Assembly (NCBI GenBank): GCA_021779135.1
Contig: JAJYBH010000026.1
Coordinates: 1 to 32,811 of the forward strand
DNA: 32,811 nucleotides
From: Deltaproteobacteria bacterium
Lineage (GTDB): Bacteria; Desulfobacterota; Desulfuromonadia; Geobacterales; Pseudopelobacteraceae
Reading direction: 5' to 3'
Position numbers and translations under genes: made by a program. Shown here one piece after another: positions 15,986-25,564 of the stretch. Position 1 is the first letter of the stretch; every line of letters starts with the position of its first letter. Under the pieces are notes generated by a model. The model had not been told where the DNA came from. It ran no database searches and worked only from the letters and a program-made list of their open reading frames with translations.

Positions 15986-16825
15986 ATGAAAACCATTGCA
16001 ACAGTCATCATGGCAATCGTTGTATGTGCGGCACAGGTTTGGGCCGGTAGCGTGGGTGATGCGGTCGAAGTATGTATCGTATCGGATGAGGGCCGCGCCC
16101 TGCCGACCTACCCGGTCAAGACCCGACACAGCATCAAGAAGGTCTACGCCGAGGCAATTAAAGGGGACCACTATCGCATCGAGGTAAAGAACAGGCTCAA
16201 CAGGCGGGTGGGAGTGGTGATCGCCGTGGATGGACGCAACATCGTCAGCGGCGACAAGTCCTGGTTGAAGAACAGCGAGCGGATGTATATCCTGGAACCC
16301 TACGGCACGGGTGAATTCTCCGGCTGGCGCTCGTCAGTCAACCGCATCAACCGCTTTTATTTCACCGATGTGCCCGATTCCTATGCTGCAGCCTTCGGCG
16401 ACGAAAGCGCCATGGGAGTGATCTCCGTGGCGGCCTATGCCGAGGTGCGGCACTACCGGCCGCCCCCCCCGCCCCTGTCACAATCGGATCAGTCGCATGG
16501 CAACCGCTATGAGGGCAAGCAAGCTGCCGACCGCGCCGCTCCGGCGGCGCCGGCAGGCGAGACGTCCCGCAACCTCGCCGCCAAGGCGGAGAACAAGTCC
16601 CTGGAAAGCGCCGGTACCGGGTATGGGCACGAAGAATACTCGCCGGTGCAGATAGTGGCCTTCGAGCCGGAGAGCAGGGCACTGGAAACGATTCACTTCA
16701 AGTATGAATGGCGGACGACCCTCTGCAAGATGGGGGTAATCAGATGCGACCTGCCGCACCGTCGTCCGCCGAACCGCCTCTGGGACAATAGCGGGTATGC
16801 CCCGCCCCCACCGGGCCGGTCGTAG
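15986..16825 (+). CDS. Secreted protein of unknown function
   Basis: I do not recognise this 279-residue protein. It has a clear signal peptide (MKTIATVIMAIVVCAAQVWA-GS). A probable folded domain at about 22-155 contains KTRHSIKKVYAEAIKGDHYRIEV, VVIAVDGRNIVSG and GEFSGWRSSVNRINRFYFTDVPDSYA. A low-complexity Pro/Ala/Gly-rich linker follows, then a short conserved-looking segment (VQIVAFEPESRALETIHFKYEWR) and a Pro-rich end. The ribosome site GGAGGAGG is strong. The preceding 238 bases carry no other gene. A bidirectional terminator follows. The early domain reads like a beta-sandwich and recalls secreted proteins of other Geobacter genomes, but I cannot name a family. It is probably periplasmic or cell-surface. 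Confidence 0.85.
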   Translation: MKTIATVIMAIVVCAAQVWAGSVGDAVEVCIVSDEGRALPTYPVKTRHSIKKVYAEAIKGDHYRIEVKNRLNRRVGVVIAVDGRNIVSGDKSWLKNSERMYILEPYGTGEFSGWRSSVNRINRFYFTDVPDSYAAAFGDESAMGVISVAAYAEVRHYRPPPPPLSQSDQSHGNRYEGKQAADRAAPAAPAGETSRNLAAKAENKSLESAGTGYGHEEYSPVQIVAFEPESRALETIHFKYEWRTTLCKMGVIRCDLPHRRPPNRLWDNSGYAPPPPGRS

Positions 16826-16847
16826 CGTCGTGACCCTGAAAAAGAAC

Positions 16848-16880
16848 GCCCCGTCACGGATATTCCAGGACGGGGCTTTC
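16848..16880. terminator. Bidirectional intrinsic terminator between convergent genes
   Basis: Arms GCCCCGTC (16848-16855) and GACGGGGC (16869-16876) form an 8-bp GC-rich stem. On the plus strand it is followed by TTCTGATTTT. On the minus strand it is followed by GTTCTTTTTC. It can therefore serve both the secreted protein gene (plus) and pyruvate carboxylase (minus). Confidence 0.8.
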
Positions 16881-16948
16881 TGATTTTCACTACATGATTT
16901 GTGCTTCGCGATTATGTGACGCGCCGCAAATAGCCTTTGATAAAGCCG

Positions 16949-19900
16949 TCAGGCCAGGACGACCACCAGGTCCTCTTTCTCCACCTTGTCGCCCTCTTTG
17001 AACTTCACCTCGGACACCTTGCCGTCGGCCTTGGCCTTTATGTTGGTCTCCATCTTCATGGCCTCGGTCACCACCAGCACATCACCGGCCTTGAACTCAT
17101 CACCGGCCTTGACATTGACCTTGATAACCTTGCCCGGCATGGGGGCGCCAATATGGTTGGCATTGCCCTTATCGGCCTTTTCGCGGGCCTTTTCATCAGT
17201 AATGACAGACTGGTCGCGGATAGTAACCGAGCGGTTATTGCCGTTCAATTCGAAATAGACAGCCCGGGTCCCGTCGGCCTGTACCTTGCCGATGGCGTTC
17301 AACTTGATGATCAGGGTCTTGCCGGGTTCGATGTCCAACGAGGTCTCCTGCCCCGGTTCCAGACCATAGAAGAAGATCGGGGTGGGGAAAACGGAAATAT
17401 CCGAGAACTCCTGGCGGTGGCGGTCAAAGTCGGGATAGACATTGGGATAGAGTATGTATGATATCAGCGCCTGGTCATCTACACGGTGCCCCAGCTTCTC
17501 TTCCAGCTTCAGCTTCTCTTCTTCGAAATCCACCGGTTCCAGCAGTTCACCCGGGCGGCAGGTTATCGGCTGCTGATCCTTGAGGATGATCCGCTGCAGT
17601 TCCTGCGGCCATCCCTGATAGGGCTGGCCAAGCATGCCCTTGAACATGCCGACCACTGATTCCGGGAAGGCCAGCTCTTCCTTGCCGGTAAAGACATCCT
17701 CCGGTTCCAGGTTGTTTTTGACCAGGAACATGGCCATGTCACCGACCACCTTGGATGAGGGCGTGACCTTGACGATGTCGCCGAACAGCATGTTGACCTT
17801 GTGGTACATCTCCTTGCACTCGTCCCAGCGCTCAATCAGTCCCAGACCTGCCACCTGCGGCTTGTAGTTGGAGTATTGGCCGCCCGGGATCTCATGGTGA
17901 TACACCTCGGCCGTGCCGGACTTGAGGCCGGATTCGAAGGGGGCATAATAGTCGCGCACCGTTTCCCAGTAATTTGCCAGTTTCTGCAGGCCGGGGGCAT
18001 TGACCAGCGGGTCGCGCTCGGAGCCCTCCAGGGATGCAACCAGGGCATTCAGGTTGGGTTGGGCCGTCAAGCCCGACAGGGACGAAAGGGCGGCATCGAC
18101 GATATCCACCCCGGCTTCGCTGGCCTTGAGCAGCATGGCGCTGCCATTGCTGGAGGTATCGTGGGTATGCAGATGCACCGGGATGCCGATATTCTCCTTG
18201 AGGGCCTTGACCAGCTTGTAGGCCGCCAGCGGTTTGAGCAGGCCGGCCATATCCTTGATGGCCAGAATGTGGGCGCCCATCTTTTCAAGCTCCTTGGCCA
18301 TGTTCACGTAATATTCCAGCGGGTACTTGTCCCGTTTGGGGTCGGTGATGTCGCCGGTATAGCAGATGGCGGCCTCGCAGATCTTTCCGCTCTTGCGCAC
18401 CGCTTCCATGGCCACCTTCATGCCGGTGGTCCAGTTGAGCGAGTCAAAGATGCGGAAGATGTCGATGCCGGAATTGGCCGCCTCCTCCACAAACATCTCC
18501 ACGACGTTGTCAGGGTAATTGGTATAGCCGACGGCATTGGAACCGCGCAACAGCATCTGGAAGAGGATGTTGGGCACCAGTTCGGACAATTTATGCAGGC
18601 GCTGCCAGGGGTCTTCCCTGAGAAAGCGCATGGATACATCGAACGTGGCGCCTCCCCAGCACTCCAGGGAAAAGAGGTCGGCGCCCAGGTAGGAGGTCGC
18701 TTCGGCGACCTTGAGGATGTCGTAGCTGCGGACGCGGGTGGCCAGGTTGGACTGGTGCGCGTCGCGCATGGTGGTGTCGGTGATCAGGAGCTTTTTCTGT
18801 TCCAGCACCCACTTGGAAAGTCCTTCAGCCCCCATTTGCATGAAGAGATCCTTGCTGCCGGCGGGACGGGGACGATTGCTGTCCACAGCGGGTACGCGGG
18901 CCTCGATCAGCTCGGCCGACTTGAGCGGCTTGGCTATCCCGGGAGAACCGTTGACAATCACCTCACCCAGGAAGCTGAGCACCTTGCTGGCACGGTCCTT
19001 CTTCTCGCGGAAATGGAGCAGTTCGGGATGTTTGTCGATAAAGGAGGTGTCGCACTGCCCTTTGAGAAAGACCGGGTGTGTGACCACATTCTCCAGGAAG
19101 CCGATGTTGGTTTTGACGCCACGCACGCGGAACTCCTGCAGTGAGCGATGCATGATGTTGGCGGCCTCGCTGAAGGTCAGACCCCAGGAGCTGACCTTGA
19201 CCAGCAGCGAATCGTAATGCGGGGTGATCTTTGAACCGGTGAAGGCATTGCCGGCGTCCAGGCGTACGCCGCAGCCGGCAGCCGAGCGGTAGGTGGTCAG
19301 GGTGCCGAAATCCGGCGCGAAGTTGTTGGCCGGGTCTTCGGTGGTGATGCGGCACTGAATGGCATACCCGCGCATGTCAATGGCGGACTGGCTGGGTATA
19401 TTGATTTCCGGATCGGACAACTTGTGGCCGCAGGCCACCAGGATCTGGTTCTTGACCAGGTTGCGGCCGGTGATCATCTCGGTCACGGTGTGCTCGACCT
19501 GGATACGGGGATTCATTTCGATGAAGTAGTGCTGCCCTTCCTGGTCCACCAGGAACTCGACCGTACCTGCGTTGCGGTATTTTACCTGGCTGGCAATCTT
19601 CAGTGCCGCCGTACAGAGCTCTTCGCGCTGGGCACTGGTCAGGGAGAGGGAGGGGGCGAATTCGACCACCTTCTGGTGACGGCGCTGCACCGAACAGTCA
19701 CGGTCAAAGAAATGCACCAGATTGCCGAAGTTGTCACCCATCACCTGAACTTCGATATGCTTGGGATTGGCCAGGTAGCGTTCCAGGAACACCTCGGCGT
19801 TGCCGAAGGAGGCCTTGGCCTCGCTGGCAGCCGCCACCAGACCCTCCAGGAGCTCTTTCTTGGTGTTGGCCACGCGCATGCCGCGGCCGCCTCCGCCGGC

Positions 19901-20395
19901 CGAAGCCTTGATAATGATCGGGTAGCCGTGCTCCTTGGCAAATCTGAGGGCCTCTTCCTCTTTCTGGATGGGATCCTCGGTGCCGGGTACCACGTTAACT
20001 CCGGCTGCAATGGCTGCCTTGCGGCCGGCGACCTTGTCCCCCAGGGCACGCATCATGTCGGAGGTCGGTCCGATGAAAGTGATTCCGTTGACCCGGCACT
20101 CTTCGGCAAATTCGGCGTTTTCCGCCAGGAATCCGTATCCGGGATGGATGGCGTCAACATCGGCCTTGATCGCCAGGGCGATGATCTCGTCGATTCCCAG
20201 GTATGCATCGATAGGCGCCTTGCCTTTGCCGATCAGATAAGCCTCGTCCGCCTTGTAGCGATGCAGCGAAAGCTTATCCTCCTCGGAATAGATGGCCACC
20301 GTGCCGATGCCCAGTTCGGTGCAGGCACGAAAAATACGGATGGCGATCTCTCCGCGATTGGCGGCCATGACTTTACGGAACCTCTGTTTTTGCAT
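16949..20395 (-). CDS. pyc: Pyruvate carboxylase (single-chain, biotin-dependent)
   Basis: This 1148-residue protein carries all parts of pyruvate carboxylase in one chain, converting pyruvate, bicarbonate and ATP to oxaloacetate. The biotin carboxylase half covers about 1-460 (VMAANRGEIAIRIFRACTE, the Gly-rich loop SAGGGGRGMRV, FIEMNPRIQVEHTVTE). The carboxyltransferase TIM barrel follows at about 535-830 (DTTMRDAHQSNLATRVR, HLHTHDTSSNG), then the PYC/OADA central region. The biotinyl domain has its biotin lysine at 1114 (TEAMKMET). The start has GGGAGG upstream. In acetate-oxidising Geobacter the enzyme replenishes oxaloacetate for the TCA cycle and gluconeogenesis. It is monocistronic, divergent from ilvE, with a promoter overlapping a palindrome. 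Confidence 0.98.
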   Translation of the reverse strand: MQKQRFRKVMAANRGEIAIRIFRACTELGIGTVAIYSEEDKLSLHRYKADEAYLIGKGKAPIDAYLGIDEIIALAIKADVDAIHPGYGFLAENAEFAEECRVNGITFIGPTSDMMRALGDKVAGRKAAIAAGVNVVPGTEDPIQKEEEALRFAKEHGYPIIIKASAGGGGRGMRVANTKKELLEGLVAAASEAKASFGNAEVFLERYLANPKHIEVQVMGDNFGNLVHFFDRDCSVQRRHQKVVEFAPSLSLTSAQREELCTAALKIASQVKYRNAGTVEFLVDQEGQHYFIEMNPRIQVEHTVTEMITGRNLVKNQILVACGHKLSDPEINIPSQSAIDMRGYAIQCRITTEDPANNFAPDFGTLTTYRSAAGCGVRLDAGNAFTGSKITPHYDSLLVKVSSWGLTFSEAANIMHRSLQEFRVRGVKTNIGFLENVVTHPVFLKGQCDTSFIDKHPELLHFREKKDRASKVLSFLGEVIVNGSPGIAKPLKSAELIEARVPAVDSNRPRPAGSKDLFMQMGAEGLSKWVLEQKKLLITDTTMRDAHQSNLATRVRSYDILKVAEATSYLGADLFSLECWGGATFDVSMRFLREDPWQRLHKLSELVPNILFQMLLRGSNAVGYTNYPDNVVEMFVEEAANSGIDIFRIFDSLNWTTGMKVAMEAVRKSGKICEAAICYTGDITDPKRDKYPLEYYVNMAKELEKMGAHILAIKDMAGLLKPLAAYKLVKALKENIGIPVHLHTHDTSSNGSAMLLKASEAGVDIVDAALSSLSGLTAQPNLNALVASLEGSERDPLVNAPGLQKLANYWETVRDYYAPFESGLKSGTAEVYHHEIPGGQYSNYKPQVAGLGLIERWDECKEMYHKVNMLFGDIVKVTPSSKVVGDMAMFLVKNNLEPEDVFTGKEELAFPESVVGMFKGMLGQPYQGWPQELQRIILKDQQPITCRPGELLEPVDFEEEKLKLEEKLGHRVDDQALISYILYPNVYPDFDRHRQEFSDISVFPTPIFFYGLEPGQETSLDIEPGKTLIIKLNAIGKVQADGTRAVYFELNGNNRSVTIRDQSVITDEKAREKADKGNANHIGAPMPGKVIKVNVKAGDEFKAGDVLVVTEAMKMETNIKAKADGKVSEVKFKEGDKVEKEDLVVVLA

Positions 20396-20514
20396 TTGGA
20401 TCCTCCCTACTGCATTTTTTTCGGGGAATTTTCGTGTAATCCGTACTGAAAATAATTTAGCAATACTAAAAAATATCCAGGTATTTTATATAGTTAGGCT
20501 CATTTAGAGAGGGC

Positions 20515-20543
20515 AATAAAACAGATTGGCCCTGTTTTGTCAA
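20515..20543 (-). promoter_or_regulatory. Sigma-70-type promoter of pyc with an internal palindrome
   Basis: On the minus strand a consensus TTGACA (20538-20543) and TTTATT (20515-20520) are separated by exactly 17 bases. An inverted repeat, AAAACAG-N7-CTGTTTT at 20518-20538, fills the spacer and touches both elements. This is a typical place for a repressor operator. The transcript leader would be about 110 bases. Confidence 0.55.
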
Positions 20544-20625
20544 CAACGTTTTTCGCCTTGCCGTAACTTGCCAGTATATGGTACTAAATTTGATGTATTC
20601 CAGATTGACCGGAGGATTGTTTCTC

Positions 20626-21699
20626 ATGGATATCAAGGTGCTTCCACTTCCCGTGGATATGAAGAAGGATAAGATCAAGGATGAAACACGGCTCGGCTTC
20701 GGCAAACTGTTTACCGACCGCATGCTGATTGCGGAATGGAAGGCCGGTAACGGGTGGTGCGACGCACGCATCCAGCCTTATGCACCTTTCGTGCTGGATC
20801 CGGCCTGTCTGGTATTCCATTATGCGCAGGAAATTTTCGAGGGACTCAAGGCCTACAAATGGGACGACGGCCGCATCGCCTTCTTCCGCCCGGAAATGAA
20901 CGCCCGGCGTTTCAACCAGTCGGCTGAACGCATGTGCATGGCCGAGGTACCGGAAGAACTATTCATCAAGGGCATCGAGCAATTGGTTGCCTTGGAACAG
21001 GACTGGGTTCCGACCGCAGCCGGCACGTCTCTCTACATCCGGCCCACAATGATCGCTGTTGAACCGGTGCTGGGCGTCAAACCGTCCGAGCATTACTATT
21101 TCTACGTGATCCTGTCTCCGGTCGGCGCCTACTACGCGGCCGGTTTCAATCCGGTCAGCATCCTGGTGGAGGATCACTATGTGCGTGCCGTACCCGGCGG
21201 AACAGGTGAGGCCAAGACCGGCGGCAACTACGCCAGTTCACTCAAGGCCGGGTTGGAGGCCAAGAAGAAGGGCTTCGACCAGGTACTCTGGCTGGATGGC
21301 AGGGAACGCCGCTATATCGAGGAAGTCGGCGCCATGAACATGTTCTTCGTCTATGGGGAAAAGATCGTCACCGCCCCCCTGGATGGGTCGATCCTTTCCG
21401 GCGTAACCCGCGATTCGGTGCTCAAGCTGGCGCCGACCCTGGGTTACCAGGTCGAGGAACGCAAAATTGACGTGAACGAGCTGTTTGACGATATTCGGGC
21501 CGGAAAGGTTACCGAGGCATTCGGTAGCGGCACCGCTGCCGTCATAACCCCGGTCGGCCGACTCTGCTACAAGGATGAGTGCCTGCAGCTGACCGAAGGC
21601 AAGGTCGGCAAGATCACTCAGAACCTCTACGACACACTGACCGGTATTCAGACCGGCAAGATCGTTGACACCTTCGGCTGGGTCAAATTTATTGAATAA
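20626..21699 (+). CDS. ilvE: Branched-chain amino acid aminotransferase
   Basis: This 357-residue fold-type IV PLP enzyme interconverts valine, leucine and isoleucine with their 2-oxo acids using glutamate. The PLP-binding lysine is Lys197 in AKTGGNYASS. Other family motifs are HYAQEIFEGLKAYKW (about 65-79), FFRPEMNARRFNQSA, SLYIRPTM, the GAMNMFFVYG strand and GTAAVITPVG. The ATG at 20626 is chosen because GGAGG stands ten bases upstream and length and N-terminus then match the family. An earlier in-frame ATG at 20578 adds 16 residues without support. It is transcribed away from pyc and followed by a strong stem-loop. Confidence 0.96.
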   Translation: MDIKVLPLPVDMKKDKIKDETRLGFGKLFTDRMLIAEWKAGNGWCDARIQPYAPFVLDPACLVFHYAQEIFEGLKAYKWDDGRIAFFRPEMNARRFNQSAERMCMAEVPEELFIKGIEQLVALEQDWVPTAAGTSLYIRPTMIAVEPVLGVKPSEHYYFYVILSPVGAYYAAGFNPVSILVEDHYVRAVPGGTGEAKTGGNYASSLKAGLEAKKKGFDQVLWLDGRERRYIEEVGAMNMFFVYGEKIVTAPLDGSILSGVTRDSVLKLAPTLGYQVEERKIDVNELFDDIRAGKVTEAFGSGTAAVITPVGRLCYKDECLQLTEGKVGKITQNLYDTLTGIQTGKIVDTFGWVKFIE

Positions 21700-21707
21700 T
21701 ACCCTTG

Positions 21708-21743
21708 TTTATGCCTCCGGGGTTTACCCCCTGGAGGCATAAA
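21708..21743 (+). terminator. Long stem-loop after ilvE
   Basis: TTTATGCCTCC (21708-21718) pairs with GGAGGCATAAA (21733-21743). Inside it GGGG pairs with CCCC around a TTTA loop, with a two-base CT bulge, giving about 15 bp in total. No T-run follows, so termination may be partial. The next small genes could be reached by read-through. Confidence 0.6.
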
Positions 21744-21756
21744 GGATGTGGGCGCC

Positions 21757-21939
21757 ATGAAATCAGCTAAAAAACAGACTTCACATCAGTCGGCAGCCAA
21801 CAAGCTCTGCACCTCGTGCCGACGCACCTGCAAACAGGTAGTGCATGCCGTTGTCGCCCAATGCCCCCGCTATTACCCCTTTTCCCGCAAACAGTCAAAA
21901 CCCGAGTTCACATGGAAACAGATGGATCTGGGCTTGTAG
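21757..21939 (+). CDS. Small Cys-rich protein (possible zinc knuckle)
   Basis: This is a 60-residue basic protein with Cys18-x2-Cys21-x3-Cys25 and Cys36-Pro (CTSCRRTCKQ, AQCPRYYPF). Four cysteines in this spacing could hold zinc or an iron-sulfur centre. I do not know a named family. AAAGGA lies about ten bases before the ATG at 21757; a GTG at 21748 is an alternative. Its end overlaps the ferredoxin frame by 28 bases, which suggests translational coupling and a related role. Confidence 0.55.
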   Translation: MKSAKKQTSHQSAANKLCTSCRRTCKQVVHAVVAQCPRYYPFSRKQSKPEFTWKQMDLGL

Positions 21940-22136
21940 CCGGCCTGGCTGCTGTCCCGGTAGTCAATTCCGGCCGCTGCAGCGGATGCGGCCGCTGCGT
22001 GGCTGCCTGTCCGGTCAGAATAATCACGCTTGAGGTGTCGGGATTCCGCAAGCATGCCGAGATCGTGCAACCCGTTCGCTGCACCCTGTGTTCTCGCTGT
22101 ATTGAGGAGTGCCCGACTAAAGCCCTCTCATCCTGA
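21912..22136 (+). CDS. Small 2[4Fe-4S] ferredoxin-like protein
   Basis: This 74-residue protein has two complete 4Fe-4S motifs: Cys23-x2-Cys26-x2-Cys29-x3-Cys33-Pro (CSGCGRCVAACP) and Cys57-x2-Cys60-x2-Cys63-x3-Cys67-Pro (CTLCSRCIEECP). The two are linked by about 23 residues, as in bacterial ferredoxins. It probably carries low-potential electrons, with an unknown partner. The ATG at 21912 lies inside the preceding small gene and lacks a clear ribosome site, so coupled translation is likely. The longer frame from 21816 adds an unlikely Pro/Arg-rich leader that shadows the upstream gene. Confidence 0.85.
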   Translation: METDGSGLVAGLAAVPVVNSGRCSGCGRCVAACPVRIITLEVSGFRKHAEIVQPVRCTLCSRCIEECPTKALSS

Positions 22137-22151
22137 TATCGAATTTACAGC

Positions 22152-22180
22152 TTGATTATTATAGGGTTCCTGTGTTATAA
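22152..22180 (+). promoter_or_regulatory. Sigma-70-type promoter for rpsB-tsf
   Basis: TTGATT (22152-22157) and TTATAA (22175-22180) are separated by 17 bases, a good housekeeping promoter about 100 bases ahead of rpsB. The leader of about 90 bases could hold autoregulation by S2, as known for rpsB in other bacteria. I did not recognise a specific S2-binding structure. Confidence 0.55.
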
Positions 22181-22279
22181 AACCCCGCTGTTCAATTCAC
22201 ACGCCCTGCATAATGCCAATGGTGTCCCACACGATACGGGATGAAACGGGGCGGAGGAAAAACCAAAGGAGAAACAAGT

Positions 22280-23041
22280 ATGTCAAGTATCAGCATGAAG
22301 GAACTGCTGGAGGCCGGTGTGCATTTCGGCCACCAGACCAAACGCTGGAACCCCAAGATGAAACCTTACATCTTCGGGGCCCGTAACGGCATCTACATCA
22401 TCGATCTGCAGAAAACCGTCCGTTACTTCAAATCCGCCTACAATTTTGTCAAGGAATCGTCCCAGGCCGGCAACACCATGCTGTTCGTCGGCACCAAGAA
22501 GCAGGCCCAGGACTCGATTGCCGAAGAGGCAACGCGATGCAACATGCATTACGTCAACCAGCGTTGGCTGGGCGGCATGCTGACCAACTTCGCCACGGTC
22601 AAGCAGAGCATCGACCGTCTCAAGAGACTGGACGCCATGTTTGAAGACGGCACCGTCGAGGCCTACACCAAAAAAGAATCGCTCCAGTTCAACAAGGAAC
22701 GTGCCAAGCTGGAGAAGATCCTGGGCGGCATCAAGGGCATGCACAAACTCCCCGGCCTAATATTCGTCATCGACCCCAAAAACGAAGAGATCGCCGTTCA
22801 GGAAGCCAACAAACTGGGTATCCCGGTTGTGGCCGTCGTTGATACCAACTGCGACCCTGACCCGATCGACCACGTTATCCCCGGCAACGATGACGCTATC
22901 AGGGCCATTCGTCTGCTGACGGCAAAAATGGCCGATGCCGTCATTGAAGGCAACCAGGCCCGCAACGCCGCTCAATCAAAAGACGCCGAAGGCGAAGGCG
23001 AGTATATCGACGAAATCACTGAAGCACCCGCCGCAGAATAA
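22280..23041 (+). CDS. rpsB: 30S ribosomal protein S2
   Basis: This 253-residue ribosomal protein bridges head and body of the small subunit. Family motifs are [22 protein letters not shown] at the N-terminus, [64 protein letters not shown] and [15 protein letters not shown]. The ATG at 22280 has AAGGAG about eight bases upstream. The longer frame from 22241 has no ribosome site. The C-terminus is acidic ([17 protein letters not shown]). The order rpsB-tsf is the conserved bacterial arrangement. Confidence 0.98.
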   Translation: MSSISMKELLEAGVHFGHQTKRWNPKMKPYIFGARNGIYIIDLQKTVRYFKSAYNFVKESSQAGNTMLFVGTKKQAQDSIAEEATRCNMHYVNQRWLGGMLTNFATVKQSIDRLKRLDAMFEDGTVEAYTKKESLQFNKERAKLEKILGGIKGMHKLPGLIFVIDPKNEEIAVQEANKLGIPVVAVVDTNCDPDPIDHVIPGNDDAIRAIRLLTAKMADAVIEGNQARNAAQSKDAEGEGEYIDEITEAPAAE

Positions 23042-23107
23042 TAAGTTCCAACACGAACACCACTTCAAATTTCAAGAATTCCCGCATATCGGGAATGGAG
23101 GATAGAA

Positions 23108-24043
23108 ATGGCCGTAACAGCCGCACAGATCAATGAACTGAGAAAAGCCACCGGCGCCGGCATGCTTGATTGCAAAAAAGCACTTGAGGAGACCGATGGC
23201 GATTTCGAGAAGGCAGTTGACTTTCTTCGCACCAAGGGCCTTGCCGCTGCCGCAAAAAAAGCCGGCCGCGCCGCAACTGAAGGCATGGTTGCCGCATTTA
23301 TTTCCGACGACCTGAAAAGCGGCGTCCTGCTTGAAGTCAACAGCGAGACTGATTTCGTGGCCAAGAACGACAAGTTCCAGGGCTTTGTCGCCAGCATCGG
23401 ACAGCACATCCTGGCCACATCACCCGCGGATGTGGATGCGATGCTGGCGCAGCCATTCAGCGCTGACGCCTCAAAAACAGTTCAGACCTATCTGAACGAA
23501 TCGATTTCAATTATCGGCGAGAATATCCAGATCCGGCGCTTTGTCAAATTTGATGTAGAAGGCGACGGATGCATCGGTTCCTATATCCATGCCGGCGGCA
23601 AGATCGGCGTGCTCGTGCAGATCGCCGGACCGGCGGTAACCGCAGCCAACAAGGATGTTCTCCAGGGTTTCGCAAAGGACATTGCCATGCATTCCGCCGC
23701 CGCGGCACCGGCCTTTGTCTGTCGCGATCAGGTCCCGAACGATGTACTCGACCGCGAGAAAGAGGTTTATCGCGCCAAGGCCAAGGAATCGGGCAAGCCG
23801 GATGCAATTATCGAAAAGATCATCGATGGACAGATCAACAAATACTACGCCGACATCTGCCTGATTGAACAGGCGTTCGTCAAGGACACCGACAAGACCA
23901 TCCAGCAGGTAGCCAAGGAGTGCAGCGCGGCAGCCGGTGGCAACGTCAGCATAACAAGGTTCGAGCGCTTTGTCCTCGGCGAGGGCCTTCAAAAGAAAGA
24001 ATCGGACTTTGCCGCCGAGGTGGCGGCAGCAGCCGGCCTGTAA
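23108..24043 (+). CDS. tsf: Elongation factor Ts
   Basis: This 311-residue nucleotide exchange factor for EF-Tu begins with the UBA-like N-domain and signature ([39 protein letters not shown]). The core signature [12 protein letters not shown] sits near residue 80. Two dimerisation-type subdomains and a C-terminal module (QPFVK-like [26 protein letters not shown]) follow, so this is the long E. coli-type form. GGAGG lies upstream of the ATG. The gene is followed by a strong intrinsic terminator, so rpsB-tsf is probably a closed two-gene operon. Confidence 0.98.
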   Translation: MAVTAAQINELRKATGAGMLDCKKALEETDGDFEKAVDFLRTKGLAAAAKKAGRAATEGMVAAFISDDLKSGVLLEVNSETDFVAKNDKFQGFVASIGQHILATSPADVDAMLAQPFSADASKTVQTYLNESISIIGENIQIRRFVKFDVEGDGCIGSYIHAGGKIGVLVQIAGPAVTAANKDVLQGFAKDIAMHSAAAAPAFVCRDQVPNDVLDREKEVYRAKAKESGKPDAIIEKIIDGQINKYYADICLIEQAFVKDTDKTIQQVAKECSAAAGGNVSITRFERFVLGEGLQKKESDFAAEVAAAAGL

Positions 24044-24050
24044 ATTCGGT

Positions 24051-24081
24051 AAAGCCGGCCAACATGGCCGGCTTTTTTTTT
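24051..24081 (+). terminator. Intrinsic terminator after tsf
   Basis: AAAGCCGGCC (24051-24060), a five-base loop AACAT, then GGCCGGCTTT (24066-24075) form a perfect 10-bp stem running directly into a nine-base T-tract. Confidence 0.95.
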
Positions 24082-24142
24082 AGTGCGATAGATTTATTTT
24101 CTGATGCTTGTTGCAGAAAATAAATCGTTAGTGCACTTATCC
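24082..24142. repeat. Palindromic intergenic repeat, unit A (61 bp)
   Basis: The unit begins AGTGCGATAGA and ends GCACTTATCC. Inside, GATTTATTTTCTG (24091-24103) is the exact reverse complement of 24114-24126, and the outer AGTGC and GCACT ends also pair. It starts immediately after the tsf terminator T-tract. Confidence 0.75.
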
Positions 24143-24154
24143 CAGTTTCGGGGC

Positions 24155-25002
<848 letters not shown>

Positions 25003-25006
25003 ACAC

Positions 25007-25564
25007 ATGCCAAAGACAATACTCGATGACATGAAGACCCATATGGACAAGACGCTGGGTGTCCTCAAAACTGATTTTCAGAAGATCAGAACAGGGCGCG
25101 CATCGACCTCGATCCTTGACGGAATAAAGGTCGACTATTACGGCAATGCATCTTCAATCGCCCAGGTTGCGACCCTGGCGGTTCCCGAGCCGCGCACCAT
25201 CACAATCTCTCCCTGGGAAGCCAAAATCATTCCGGCCATAGAGAAGGCCATCCTCAACGCCAACATCGGCCTGACCCCCTCCAACGACGGCCGCACCATT
25301 CGTCTGAACCTGCCCCCGCTGACCGAGGAACGCCGCAAGGAGATTGTCAAGGAGCTCAAGAAAAAGGCCGAAGATGACAAGGTCGCTCTGCGCAACATCC
25401 GCCGGGATGCCATCGATAAGCTCAAGAAGCTTGAGAAGGACAAGTCCATCACGGAAGACGAGCTAAAAAAGTATGAGAAAGACGTTCAGGATCTCACCAA
25501 GAGTTTCGAGGTCAAGGTGGACGAGGCGGTGGCACACAAAGAAAAAGAGGTTATGGAAGTCTGA
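25007..25564 (+). CDS. frr: Ribosome recycling factor
   Basis: This 185-residue factor has the exact usual length. With EF-G it splits post-termination ribosomes. Motifs are MDKTLGVLKTDFQKIRTGRAS, LDGIKVDYYGN, VPEPRTITISPWE, GLTPSNDGRTIRLNLPPLTEERRKE and the C-terminal helix KDVQDLTKSFEVKVDE. AAGGAG precedes the ATG. The stop overlaps the uppS start by one base (TGATG), so the two are translationally coupled. Confidence 0.98.
   Translation: MPKTILDDMKTHMDKTLGVLKTDFQKIRTGRASTSILDGIKVDYYGNASSIAQVATLAVPEPRTITISPWEAKIIPAIEKAILNANIGLTPSNDGRTIRLNLPPLTEERRKEIVKELKKKAEDDKVALRNIRRDAIDKLKKLEKDKSITEDELKKYEKDVQDLTKSFEVKVDEAVAHKEKEVMEV

Noticed and set aside
17801-20449. Long plus-strand frames of 447 and 341 codons opposite pyruvate carboxylase
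   Set aside because: They are codon-bias shadows of a high-GC gene whose minus-strand product is certain. They have no family motifs and no ribosome sites.
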